Source: Lysinibacillus telephonicus
GTDB taxonomy: Bacteria; Bacillota; Bacilli; Bacillales_A; Planococcaceae
Assembly: GCF_003966145.1 (NCBI RefSeq)
Contig: NZ_RXNR01000009.1
Location: 1-64,000 of the forward strand
Length of the DNA: 64,000 nucleotides
Reading direction: 5' to 3'
Numbering within the stretch: position 1 is the first letter of the stretch; each line of letters begins with the position of its first letter. A program made the translations under genes and the position numbers. Below the pieces are notes generated by a model. The model was not told where the DNA came from. It saw only the letters and a list, made by a program, of their open reading frames with translations, and searched no databases. This document shows, in pieces, positions 8,713 through 17,186 of the stretch.

Positions 8713-9447
8713 ATGTTAAAACGTTGTGTTTCTGCTGAATGGATTAAACTACGCCATTCCCGTATGTGGATGATCATAATAATTTTACCGATTATAAGTG
8801 TATTAATAGGAAGCTTCAACTTTACTATGAATCAAGGTGTATTAAAAAAAGAATGGTATAGTTTATGGTCTCAAGTATCTTTGTTTTATGGTGAATTTTT
8901 CTTTCCTATTCTTATTGCTATTTGCTGTGCATACTTGTGGAGACTAGAACATTTTAATAAGAACTGGAATATGATCATGACCGCACCTGTATCTGCAGCC
9001 AGTATTTTTTTCTCTAAACTGATTGTAGTTGGTGTACTGCTAATGTTCGTTCAAGTATTATTTTTTCTATTGTATTTCTTAGGAGGGAGACTAATAGGAT
9101 TACCCTCTGAGTTGCCTCAGGAACTACTTGGATGGCTTGTTAGAGGCTGGATATCAGCTTTATCGATTAGTGTACTGCAATTAGCACTGTCCATGTGTAT
9201 TCGCAGCTTTGCCGTTCCTATTGGCATCGGCTTTTGCGCAGCTATTATTGGCCTGGGCATGTACGTTATTGATTTGGGTATGTTTTTTCCCCATTCCTTA
9301 CTAACTATTGGAATGGGAGTACTCAGTCAAACAGGCATTTTATCCATAAGCAACCATCTATTGTTTTTCATTATGAATCTGTTTTTCATTGCCATAATTA
9401 GTATGGCAGCCATTTACCGGCTGAGAAAGTCGGATGTAGTGGCTTAA
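8713..9447 (+). CDS. ABC exporter permease, LanG/MutG type
   Basis: A 244-residue six-segment membrane protein starting 12 bases after the first permease, behind AAGGAGGGTG. Its N-terminus (CVSAEWIKLRHSRMW) parallels that of its neighbour, as expected for paired LanE/LanG subunits. It closes the three-gene exporter operon, which ends in a hairpin. No lantibiotic biosynthetic gene is present in the window, so this is probably a defence system rather than producer self-immunity. Confidence 0.8.
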   Translation: MLKRCVSAEWIKLRHSRMWMIIIILPIISVLIGSFNFTMNQGVLKKEWYSLWSQVSLFYGEFFFPILIAICCAYLWRLEHFNKNWNMIMTAPVSAASIFFSKLIVVGVLLMFVQVLFFLLYFLGGRLIGLPSELPQELLGWLVRGWISALSISVLQLALSMCIRSFAVPIGIGFCAAIIGLGMYVIDLGMFFPHSLLTIGMGVLSQTGILSISNHLLFFIMNLFFIAIISMAAIYRLRKSDVVA

Positions 9448-9497
9448 CAAGTGAATGATATAGAAGACGATAGATATTTTATATTAAACACGCATAA

Positions 9498-9528
9498 CCT
9501 CGTCCCGATTTTAGGACGAGGTAAATTT
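9498..9528 (+). terminator. Hairpin terminator after the exporter operon
   Basis: CCTCGTCC (9498-9505) pairs with GGACGAGG (9514-9521), followed by TAAATTT. The T-run is imperfect. An outer AAACAC/GTGTTT pair (9485, 9532) could extend the structure. Confidence 0.55.
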
Positions 9529-9808
9529 AAGGTGTTTAGTTTATCATAAAAAACATTTCATGAGTACCGATCGTTTGCTGAATTCGATACAGGGTTAAAT
9601 TCACGATGTTGAATAATAAGCTTGGGTTCCATCTTTTAGAAATATTTTAGTATCTGAAAATGGAAGTAGCTTATTACCATACTTCGGAGGGAATACTTTT
9701 TAAATAGGAATTACTTATGGAATCTTCCATAATAAATTTCATTTTTTATTCTGAATATATTTCACTTATTATCTAATAATAAAATTATCTGATTTTTGGG
9801 GGGATTAT
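9529..9808. other. Intergenic region, nothing clear
   Basis: An AT-rich 280-bp stretch between the exporter terminator and the DUF3231 gene. No supported ORF, RNA or convincing promoter was seen. A strong GGGGGG ribosome site (9798-9803) belongs to the next gene. Confidence 0.4.
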
Positions 9809-10816
9809 ATGCAGGGAGATTTAAATTCAAGATTAACATCTTCCGAAATTTCGGTAATTTGGAGTAGTTGTCAGAACAACAGTTTGTCAATATGTGTTCT
9901 GCAATATTTCCTAGCAAATGTTGACGATGATGATGTTAAGTACGTTTTAGAATTCGCACTCGATATATCACAAAATAACTTAAATATAAGCAAATCAATT
10001 CTAGAAAAAGACCACCGGCAAATTCCAGTTGCTTTTACTAATGAAGATGTAAATCCAACAGCTCCTCGTCTATATTCTGATGCGTTTTATCTATATTATC
10101 TTAAAAATATGGCTAAGGTTGGTTTATCGGTTTATGGTGTGGCTTTGGCGACTGCCGCACAGTCCGATGTCCGTAATTTTTTAAGTCAAGCTATACAAAC
10201 TTCCACAGACCTTTATAATAAAGTAACTGATGTTTTGTTATCAAAGGGGTTATTTGTAAAACCACCTTATGTTTCAGCCTCAAATGAGATTGATTTTATC
10301 GACAAAAAAAGTTATTTAGGTGGAGTATTAAATATAAATAATAGACCTTTAAATGTCATAGAGATTACACATATTCAAATAAATATTGAAACAAATACAG
10401 TGGGGGAAATACTTATAGCAGGTCTTTCTCAAGTAGCAAAGTCAAAGAAGGTTCGTGAATATTGTCTCAGAGGTTCAGAGATAGCAAAAAAACATATTCA
10501 AGTTTTTGCATCACTGTTAACGAATAATTCCCTTCCTGCTCCAATGCCTTGGGATCTAGAAGTAACAGAGTCGACTATCTCACCCTTTTCGGATAAATTA
10601 ATAATGTTTCATGCATCATTGTTAATACAATCAAGCATTTCTAACTACTCAACAGCTTCAGCAGCAAGTTTACGAAATGACATATCGACATCATATGTTC
10701 GTTTAACAGCAGAAAGTGCTCAATATGCGAAAGATGGTTTGAATCTTATGATTAAACACGAATGGATGGAACAGCCTCCACAGGTTCCAAATCATAAAGG
10801 ATTAGCAAGGGGATAG
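9809..10816 (+). CDS. DUF3231-family protein (two tandem domains)
   Basis: A 335-residue soluble protein made of two similar all-alpha halves of about 165 residues, the arrangement of DUF3231 proteins common in Bacillales. Each half carries the SDAFYLYYL / SDKLIMFHASLL type motif, and the first contains a run of aspartates (NVDDDDVKY). The fold is thought to be ferritin-like and some relatives are linked to spores, but no biochemical role is established. GGGGGG precedes ATG 9809. The following membrane protein gene starts 32 bases later and may be co-transcribed. Confidence 0.8.
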   Translation: MQGDLNSRLTSSEISVIWSSCQNNSLSICVLQYFLANVDDDDVKYVLEFALDISQNNLNISKSILEKDHRQIPVAFTNEDVNPTAPRLYSDAFYLYYLKNMAKVGLSVYGVALATAAQSDVRNFLSQAIQTSTDLYNKVTDVLLSKGLFVKPPYVSASNEIDFIDKKSYLGGVLNINNRPLNVIEITHIQINIETNTVGEILIAGLSQVAKSKKVREYCLRGSEIAKKHIQVFASLLTNNSLPAPMPWDLEVTESTISPFSDKLIMFHASLLIQSSISNYSTASAASLRNDISTSYVRLTAESAQYAKDGLNLMIKHEWMEQPPQVPNHKGLARG

Positions 10817-10848
10817 TGTTTTTAAGAATTAGGGAGTAGGTTAATAGT

Positions 10849-11307
10849 ATGAGTAAAAATTCGATTGAAACATTACTCTGGTCTATAGCCTTACCAGGGT
10901 TTGGACAACTTTTGAATCAAAAATATATAAAAGGTATAACCTTAATCTTATTAGAACTTTTGATAAATATACAGGCTAACTTAAACATAGCAATCCTTTT
11001 AAGTTTCCAAGGGGATATTTTTTCTTCCATTAAAGAAACCAACTATCAGTGGCTAATGTTTTATCCATGCTTATACTTTTTTTCGATGTGGGATGCCTTT
11101 AAAGATGCTGGCGGAGGAAAAAGCCCATTTTCTTTTCTTCCATTTGTATTTGCAGCGTATTTAGTAACTATTGGTATAATTTATTCTGCAAAAATTACAA
11201 TTTTTGGGGTTTTGTTTGGGCCAGTTTTTTTACCAATGGTATTGGTCCTCCCGGGTGTTTTTATAGGATTAATTGTAAAAAGAGCCCTTATATTCTTAAT
11301 CAAATAA
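10849..11307 (+). CDS. Small multi-pass membrane protein
   Basis: A 152-residue protein with four to five hydrophobic segments. The N-terminus (LLWSIALPGFGQLLNQKYIKGI) resembles the TM2-type motif in which a Pro-Gly-x-Gly-Q turn precedes a membrane helix. The function is unknown. It lies directly downstream of the DUF3231 gene, with a shared terminator after it, so a two-gene operon is likely. Its stop codon forms part of the terminator stem. Confidence 0.7.
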   Translation: MSKNSIETLLWSIALPGFGQLLNQKYIKGITLILLELLINIQANLNIAILLSFQGDIFSSIKETNYQWLMFYPCLYFFSMWDAFKDAGGGKSPFSFLPFVFAAYLVTIGIIYSAKITIFGVLFGPVFLPMVLVLPGVFIGLIVKRALIFLIK

Positions 11308-11363
11308 GAACACAAAATGTTCTCAGCTATTTAAAATAAGATGAGAGCTATTGTGTTCTTTTT
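11306..11363 (+). terminator. Terminator of the DUF3231 operon
   Basis: AAGAACACAA (11306-11315) pairs with TTGTGTTCTT (11351-11360), followed by TTTA. The loop is long. Confidence 0.65.
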
Positions 11364-11454
11364 AATGCCTATTAAACAATCGGTTCTCTTGCTGAATAGG
11401 ACTAATGGACGTTTTAAATACTTTATTGTTAATGTAGCAATTTAATTGAAAATC

Positions 11455-12354
11455 CTAATTTCTTAAATTATTTTGTTTCTCGGGTCTTGCAATCAAGTAA
11501 ATGGCTATTAATATTAAACATATTCCTATCAGGTGGGTAAAAGTCATTTTTTCCCCTAAAATAACTATTGAAAGTATGACACTGCTTATTGGTAAAACAC
11601 ATGTTAATACGCCTACAGTACTTGCAGGAATTTTTGAAACCCCCTGGTACATAAGAATAAAGGCAATGACGGTTACAACGATACCTGAATAGAATACTAA
11701 TCCCCATTCTAAAACGGATACTTCTCCAAAGTTAAACTGACTGCCTTCATAGAGGGAAAATGGTAAAAATAAGACAGCCCCAAAAATACTCACGATTGTA
11801 GAAATAGCAAGGGGGCTAACTCGCTCTGCAACAAACTTCCCAAATATAATAAACAAAGATTCACATATAACCGAGCAGAAAATAAGTAAGTTTCCTATTA
11901 ATGAGGAATTTCCAACCGTTGAAATAGATTCGGTAAAATTAATTATTAATGTGCCGAAAATGGCAAGTGAAATTGCTAATATTACATTTTTGCCCAATTT
12001 TTCCTTTAGGAAAAGGAAGGCAATTGCCCCTGTGATTGCAGGAGCTGTACTTGTAATAATTCCACCCTCCATTGCCGTAGTTATTGTCAGTCCATATAAC
12101 ATAAAGATATTAAATAAAAATACACCAAAAAATGCTTGTAAAAATAGAATCAATAAATCCTGTTTACTAATAGAAGGGAATCCTTCAAGTATTATCATTA
12201 AAGGGACTAAAATAATCGTTGCGATAAGGAATCTTAATTCAGCTCCTAAGAATACTGGGAAACTCTGCACAATCAATTTTCCTACTATTACTGAACTTCC
12301 TACAATAATCATTGCTAACATAATTTTCAAACTTGGGACTAAATTTTCGTTCAA
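11455..12354 (-). CDS. EamA/DMT-family transporter, probable metabolite exporter
   Basis: A 299-residue inner-membrane protein with ten predicted helices in two EamA repeats (residues about 5-140 and 150-290). The repeats carry typical features such as GAELRFLIATIILVPL and IPASTVGVLTCVLPI. The start is TTG 12354 behind AAAGGAG. Family members export amino acids or related metabolites. It is divergent from a MocR-type PLP-dependent regulator, a recurring pairing in which the regulator senses a PLP- or amine-type ligand and controls the transporter (inference). Confidence 0.85.
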   Translation of the reverse strand: MNENLVPSLKIMLAMIIVGSSVIVGKLIVQSFPVFLGAELRFLIATIILVPLMIILEGFPSISKQDLLILFLQAFFGVFLFNIFMLYGLTITTAMEGGIITSTAPAITGAIAFLFLKEKLGKNVILAISLAIFGTLIINFTESISTVGNSSLIGNLLIFCSVICESLFIIFGKFVAERVSPLAISTIVSIFGAVLFLPFSLYEGSQFNFGEVSVLEWGLVFYSGIVVTVIAFILMYQGVSKIPASTVGVLTCVLPISSVILSIVILGEKMTFTHLIGICLILIAIYLIARPEKQNNLRN

Positions 12355-12379
12355 TAGGTTTACTCCTTTCTATTTGTAT

Positions 12380-12446
12380 TTACCTTATCATGGTAAAATG
12401 GTTTATATTAGTGCCACTTTTTATATCTTTTGATGGTGCCAATTTT
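12380..12446. promoter_or_regulatory. Candidate MocR operator region between divergent genes
   Basis: A direct repeat, GTGCCACTTTT at 12411 and GTGCCAATTTT at 12436, has a 25-base offset. Next to it is a small palindrome, TTACC/GGTAA, at 12380-12396. Direct repeats at promoters are typical targets of MocR-type regulators. The assignment rests on pattern and position only. Confidence 0.4.
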
Positions 12447-12465
12447 GTGAAGGGGGGATATACAT

Positions 12466-13890
12466 ATGCTATGGATAACTATTGATCGGTCATTGGATAT
12501 ACCTTTAATTAGACAAGTTTATGAGCAAATACGAGTGCTAATTTTAAATGGGGACCTACAATCAGGGGAAAAACTACCTTCAACACGGGAGCTAGCTTCA
12601 GAGTTAAAAGTATCAAGGAATGTAATTTTAGAAGCTTATGATCAATTATTGGCTGAAGGTTTCTTAGTTTCACAAATGGGTTCAGGAACATTTGTCGCTG
12701 ATGGAGCTTTTTTAAAGGAACATGGTGGAATTCCTTCATTTCATTCTACAGATTGGGGTGAAGACAAAAATAAAGGTCATAACATGATCAACTTTCGCTC
12801 TGGAATACCAGCATTGGACTTATTTCCACGTAAGATTTGGGCAAGGTTGTCACTAGCCATATGGAATGAAGCAGCACCTTCAACATTTGGATATGATGTT
12901 CCGGAAGGGCGTTATGAACTGAGGCAAGTTTTATCCCGTTATTTACTAAAAACACGAGGGGTTGTTTGTCATCCAGAACAAATTGTCGTTACTTCTGGCG
13001 CAACGCAAGCCTTAACACTTGTTTCGAAATTACTTTTATCCACAGAGGATTCAGTAATTATTGAGGATCCTATAACAAGTGATATACAAACAATTTTTAA
13101 AGCTTTAGGTTCTAGCCTTTATCCAATACCGGTTGATGAATATGGGATAAAGACGTCGCTGCTTCCATCACATATTAGTCCGAAATTAGTCTTTGTTACC
13201 CCTTCCCATCAGTATCCTTTGGGCGGAGTATTACCGATTCAACGACGTATCCAGTTGATAAACTATTCACGAAAAACGAGTTGCTATCTTGTTGAAGATG
13301 ATTATGACAGTGAGTTTCGATACGAAGGCCCACCTGTAAGTTCGTTGCAGGGGTTGGATCCAGAACGTGTGTTATATATCGGTTCTTTTAGTAAAATCCT
13401 ATCACCAGCTCTTAGAATGGGGTATGTAATTCTTCCATCACATCTTATTGAAAAGTGCCGTAAATTAAAATGGTTTTCAGATTTACATACACCCTCTATG
13501 GATCAGCTTATCCTTGCTCGTTTTATTGAAGAAGGGCATTTGGAAAGACATATTATGAAAATGAAGAAGATTTATAAAAAAAGAAGAGACTTCCTAATTC
13601 ATTGTTTAAAAACGACCTTTTCTAATAATATAAAAATTTGCGGTTATTCAACTGGTTTGCATCTAATAGTTGAATGGAAAGAATGTCATTTTTCAAAAGA
13701 CTTACTCGATGAAATTGAAGTGTTTGGCGTTAAAATATATCCGGTAGAAGACCATGCTATAGAAAAAGGGAAACATAAGAATCGGATTATTTTAGGGTTT
13801 GGCCATCTGACAAATGGAGAAATAGAAGAAGGTATAACAAGACTTAACCAAGCAATGTATAGTATTAAAAGCCGAACTTCTGCAACATGA
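12466..13890 (+). CDS. MocR/PdxR-type transcriptional regulator (GntR HTH plus aminotransferase fold)
   Basis: A 474-residue regulator. Residues 1-75 form a GntR winged helix (YEQIRVLIL...LPSTRELASELKVSRN). Residues about 105-465 form a fold-type-I aminotransferase domain with VTSGATQAL, the PLP-phosphate region, EDDYDSEF and the Schiff-base lysine K310 in GSFSKILSPALRMGY. The catalytic-type lysine is retained, so PLP binding is expected. It is divergent from an EamA exporter, which is its likely target. GabR and PdxR are the known models, but which ligand it senses cannot be told. GAAGGGGGG precedes ATG 12466. Confidence 0.9.
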   Translation: MLWITIDRSLDIPLIRQVYEQIRVLILNGDLQSGEKLPSTRELASELKVSRNVILEAYDQLLAEGFLVSQMGSGTFVADGAFLKEHGGIPSFHSTDWGEDKNKGHNMINFRSGIPALDLFPRKIWARLSLAIWNEAAPSTFGYDVPEGRYELRQVLSRYLLKTRGVVCHPEQIVVTSGATQALTLVSKLLLSTEDSVIIEDPITSDIQTIFKALGSSLYPIPVDEYGIKTSLLPSHISPKLVFVTPSHQYPLGGVLPIQRRIQLINYSRKTSCYLVEDDYDSEFRYEGPPVSSLQGLDPERVLYIGSFSKILSPALRMGYVILPSHLIEKCRKLKWFSDLHTPSMDQLILARFIEEGHLERHIMKMKKIYKKRRDFLIHCLKTTFSNNIKICGYSTGLHLIVEWKECHFSKDLLDEIEVFGVKIYPVEDHAIEKGKHKNRIILGFGHLTNGEIEEGITRLNQAMYSIKSRTSAT

Positions 13891-13969
13891 ATCTAGAAAA
13901 AGGGACAATTTAAAACTCCTATTAATGTATTGATTTCATTAAGTCCTTATAATTGAATGCATAGAAATA

Positions 13970-14006
13970 CCCCTGCTTTAAACTTAGAGGTGAGCAGGGA
14001 TTTTTT
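13970..14006 (+). terminator. Terminator after the MocR gene
   Basis: CCCTGCT (13971-13977) pairs with AGCAGGG (13993-13999), followed by ATTTTTTG. Confidence 0.7.
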
Positions 14007-14264
14007 GTTGTAATAGTAATTATAAAGAATAGGGAGCTTATGGATGAAAATGCACATACAATAACCTCAAGCATTTGAGATGTTATTCACAGGTTCCTCT
14101 TTCTTTAAGTCCACCTATATTTCACGAATGCTAAAATCTCCGTACATATTTTATTTTGATTTGATAAACTAAACCGCTTATATCCACTTTTTTACCACTT
14201 ATTAAGCAAAGAGAAAAACTTACAAAATCATATGTTACAGTAACAATGAAGGAAGGAGGCAGTT
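14007..14264. other. Leader region of the LytTR gene
   Basis: This contains GTTACAGTAAC (14234-14244), a palindrome 20 bases before the LytTR start that could be a regulator site or part of the promoter. A 12-codon ORF at 14040 (MDENAHTITSSI) has a GGGAG site 6 bases upstream, but it is too short to support as a gene. Confidence 0.35.
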
Positions 14265-14714
14265 ATGAAAATTCAATTAATGATTGACGAGAAATATCAA
14301 GAAACTGAAGTTCATATATGTGCAAAACAATATAATGAACAAATCGAGGAACTGATGAAACAATTACAAGAAGTACAGACAACGAAGGTCATTGATGGCT
14401 ATTTACAGCAAGAAATTCATATGCTCAAAGTCAAAGACATTTATTTTATCTATGCAGAAGGAGCGAAGGTTTATTTGCAAACGATAGGGCATGAATTTGA
14501 ATCGAAGAGAAAGCTTTACGAGCTGGAAACGATGCTGTCACATGATTTTGTTCGAGTAAGCAAATCTATGCTCGTCAATATGGATAAAATCGCCTCAATT
14601 CAAATGGGTCGCATTGGTTCGACGGAAATAATTTTAGATGATGAATCATCAGTTCATGTAAGCCGCAAATATTTTAAAGGCTTGAAAAAACGATTAGGTA
14701 TAGGGAGAGATTAA
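14265..14714 (+). CDS. LytTR-domain transcriptional regulator
   Basis: A 149-residue DNA-binding protein without a receiver domain. Residues about 50-148 form a LytTR domain (IHMLKVKDIYFIYAEGAKVYL..., FVRVSKSMLVNMDKIASI, VHVSRKYFKGLKKRLG), while the N-terminal 50 residues are a short amphipathic region. AAGGAGG precedes ATG 14265. One base separates it from a DUF3021 membrane protein gene, a pair found widely in Firmicutes. Such stand-alone LytTR proteins are thought to be regulated by their membrane partner, a mechanism described for the LytTR regulatory systems of streptococci. Confidence 0.88.
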   Translation: MKIQLMIDEKYQETEVHICAKQYNEQIEELMKQLQEVQTTKVIDGYLQQEIHMLKVKDIYFIYAEGAKVYLQTIGHEFESKRKLYELETMLSHDFVRVSKSMLVNMDKIASIQMGRIGSTEIILDDESSVHVSRKYFKGLKKRLGIGRD

Positions 14715-14715
14715 A

Positions 14716-15141
14716 ATGATAAAGATTATACGGTTTGCCATAATTGGATTGTTAATTGGATTAAGTTCATCATACACAATAGTGACATTTAATCTTTTAG
14801 CTGATTCAAACGCTCCGATAACAGGGAAAGAATTGTTTGAACAAGTTATTATTGCTGCCATTCTTGGTATTGTCATCGGTTTGATTTCACTCATTTTTAA
14901 AACAGAACGCTTTAGTTTTACATTACAACTATTTATTCACTTTATTGTCGTAACCATTTGTGTGTTTGCTGCTGGGAATATTGGGGAATGGTATGACGTT
15001 ACGAGTATTGCCACTATCATAAGTCTTTTGATTTCAATTGTTGTTATTTACATTATTAGTTGGGGGATTGCTTTACTTCTTCAAAAACGTGATATAGAAG
15101 AAATGAATCTCTTTATTCAAAAAAGAAGAGAGAATTTATGA
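14716..15141 (+). CDS. DUF3021-family membrane protein, partner of LytTR regulator
   Basis: A 141-residue protein with four transmembrane segments (about 7-27, 40-60, 72-90 and 103-127) and a charged C-terminal tail. DUF3021 proteins are encoded next to LytTR regulators. In related systems the membrane partner sequesters or inhibits the regulator. The spacing of one base to the upstream gene supports coupled expression. The signal and targets are unknown. Confidence 0.82.
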   Translation: MIKIIRFAIIGLLIGLSSSYTIVTFNLLADSNAPITGKELFEQVIIAAILGIVIGLISLIFKTERFSFTLQLFIHFIVVTICVFAAGNIGEWYDVTSIATIISLLISIVVIYIISWGIALLLQKRDIEEMNLFIQKRRENL

Positions 15142-15348
15142 TTTGCAAATAGTGTAATTAAAGTGTTGTAAAGGAATTTCTCACCCCCTTAAAGAATAAT
15201 TAATAAAACAGTGAAAAATCCTATATTGATGCGGGGAATTATCTGTTACCCAAAACATTCTTTTATCAAGTAATTGACATAAGATATGAACAACTTTGAT
15301 AAAGGGGAAGGTTTGGCATTAATACTAATATAAGGGGTGGGGAAGTTT

Positions 15349-15735
15349 ATGATTAGTAAGGTCGGTCAAATTATGTTGTACGTTAATAACCAGGATGAGG
15401 CAGTAAGTTTTTGGACGGAAAAGGTGGGGTTTTTAGTCATCTCTGAAGAAGATAATGGACAAGGTATGAGATGGATTGAAATTGCTCCAGCAAGGGATGC
15501 AGAAACAAGCATTATCCTGCATAATAAGGAACTTGTTGCAAAAATGGAGCCTGAATTAAATCTTGGTACACCTTCTTTAATGTTTTTCACGGAAAACCTG
15601 GAGCTGCTATACAGTAATCTATCAAATAAAAATGTAACAGTTGGAGAAATTGTAAATATGCCTTCCGGAAGAGTATTTAATTTTGCAGATACTGAAGATA
15701 ATTACTTTGCAGTAATGGAAAAGGTAAATAATTAA
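15349..15735 (+). CDS. VOC-family (glyoxalase/bleomycin-resistance-like) protein
   Basis: A 128-residue protein with the vicinal-oxygen-chelate pattern: VGQIMLYVNNQDEAVSFWTEKVGF at the start, and VNMPSGRVFNFADTEDNYFAVME at the end, where a Glu or Asp normally binds metal. The function may be a glyoxalase-like enzyme or a drug-binding protein; the substrate is unknown. ATG 15349 follows GGGGTGGGGA and is preferred over an upstream in-frame start at 15337 that lies inside that ribosome site. It is a single gene. Confidence 0.8.
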   Translation: MISKVGQIMLYVNNQDEAVSFWTEKVGFLVISEEDNGQGMRWIEIAPARDAETSIILHNKELVAKMEPELNLGTPSLMFFTENLELLYSNLSNKNVTVGEIVNMPSGRVFNFADTEDNYFAVMEKVNN

Positions 15736-15770
15736 AACTGCATCAAACCAAGATATACATTTGAGACGAA

Positions 15771-15808
15771 AGCCATGCTTACAGTATTTTGTAGGCATGG
15801 CTTAATTT
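15771..15808. terminator. Convergent hairpin between VOC and YitT genes
   Basis: AGCCATGC (15771-15778) pairs with GCATGGCT (15795-15802), and inner TTACA/TGTA extends the stem. AATTT follows on the plus strand and CTTTCG on the minus strand, so it may serve both convergent genes weakly. Confidence 0.5.
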
Positions 15809-15852
15809 GAATTTCAATATTTTTAGTCTTAAATAGGTATGGGATTTCTATA

Positions 15853-16695
15853 TTAATTTTTGTTAATATCTACGAACCCTTTACCAAATACATCTCTAAC
15901 ATCATGTATAGTGACAAATGCCGTTTGGTCAATTGATTTTATAATATTCTTCAGTTCCACTAATTGTTGTTTGTTGATAATAACATAAAGAATTTCTTTT
16001 GAATTTTTTGTGTAAAAACCATATCCATTAAATACAGTAACGCCTCTGTTTATTTGTTCATTGACTTGTTTTGCTATTTCGTCTGGATTTTTAGTAATGA
16101 TAGTTACGGCCTTTTTTGTATTTAAACCTTCGATGATAAAGTCCATAACTTTCGTAGCTATGTATAACATTAAAATGGTGAACATTAACTTTTCCATTCC
16201 AATAATAAAATAAGAACAAAACACCACAACTAAATCAAAAAATAAAAGTCCGTAACTTACACTCCATCCTAAATATTTTTGAGTAATTTTTGCCAGTATC
16301 GTTGAACCCGCAATAGTTCCTCCTGAACGTAAAATAAGACCAAGTCCAACTCCTACAATAACTCCACCAAATAAAGCGTTAAGTATATCTTGGTTTGATT
16401 GAATTGTCCAGTTCTCAGTGAAATGCAAAAATAAAGATATTGCTATAACTGCAATAATTGTATAAATAGTTGTTTTTTTATCTAAAAACTTATATCCAAC
16501 CGCTATTAATAGTCCATTTAAAATGAAACTAACTAGACCAGGGGACCATTCGTATAAGTAGTACAAAATAATGGTAGTGCCCGTTATTCCTCCTTCTCCG
16601 AAATTATTTGGAATTACAAATATATTGATAGCTACCGAAAAAATAAAAGAGCCTACTATAATCATTAAAAGCTCTAATCTAATTTTTTTGTTCAT
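15853..16695 (-). CDS. YitT-family membrane protein (DUF2179 C-terminal domain)
   Basis: A 280-residue protein with five to six N-terminal membrane helices (MIIVGSFIFSVAINIFVIPNN, GGITGTTIILYYL, GGVIVGVGLGLILRSGGTIAGSTI). These are followed by a soluble DUF2179 domain from about residue 195 (VTIITKNPDEIAKQVNEQI...GVTVFNGYG..., FVTIHDVRDVFGKGF). The family is widespread in Bacillales as YitT, YpjC, YvjA and others, and its transported substrate or function is not established. ATG 16695 has GAGGGG upstream; an upstream in-frame TTG lies inside that site and is rejected. Confidence 0.88.
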   Translation of the reverse strand: MNKKIRLELLMIIVGSFIFSVAINIFVIPNNFGEGGITGTTIILYYLYEWSPGLVSFILNGLLIAVGYKFLDKKTTIYTIIAVIAISLFLHFTENWTIQSNQDILNALFGGVIVGVGLGLILRSGGTIAGSTILAKITQKYLGWSVSYGLLFFDLVVVFCSYFIIGMEKLMFTILMLYIATKVMDFIIEGLNTKKAVTIITKNPDEIAKQVNEQINRGVTVFNGYGFYTKNSKEILYVIINKQQLVELKNIIKSIDQTAFVTIHDVRDVFGKGFVDINKN

Positions 16696-17186
16696 GATTT
16701 TACCCCTCAATTAAAATTATATGTTTAAGAAATACATAGATAAGCTTCCTTTAATCCTCATAGAGGGGATGCTAATTTAGTAACAAGGATAACATGAATT
16801 TATAGAGAGTCAACCTAGTAGTGTAAGAACAAGTAAATTTTTACATTAAGTTGTTTATTCTTTGATTCCATACTGTATTTAATAGTTTTAAAGTATGCTA
16901 TTAGTTTCAATATGATATTTTATTAGACCGAGGGAAGGGGAAAGCGATTTTTATGGCGGTTGGGTAGGGGTGGAAATTTTATTATTTAACTTCTCCTTTA
17001 AAATATTATCAGATTATTGATTGATTTATAAAATATTTAAAATAATTACCTTATTAATAGTAAAAACTTATTGAATTTTAAGATAATATAAAATACAATT
17101 TGTATCAAAAGACCTACCTTTATATGATTTTTTGTATGGTTTGAAATACTGATTTAATACTATTAAATTAAAGTGAGGCAGCATAG
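16696..17186. other. Long AT-rich intergenic region
   Basis: About 490 bases between divergent genes. I see no supported ORF, no riboswitch-like fold and no terminator. GTGAGGCAGC at 17172-17181 is the ribosome site of the next gene. It presumably holds both promoters, but no convincing -35/-10 pair stands out. Confidence 0.4.

Noticed and set aside
9685-9705. GGGAATACTTTTTAAA shared with position about 21690
   Set aside because: A 16-base match in an AT-rich 64-kb window is close to chance and the flanks differ.
11951-12433. 160-codon plus-strand ORF opposite the EamA gene
   Set aside because: Composition mirrors the membrane-protein gene on the other strand and no ribosome site is present.
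14040-14078. 12-codon leader peptide before the LytTR gene
   Set aside because: Too short, with no codon run or attenuator structure to support a leader role.
15273-15305. TTGACA before the VOC gene as a promoter
   Set aside because: The hexamer at the 17-base spacing (TGATAA) is a poor -10 box, so the promoter could not be supported.
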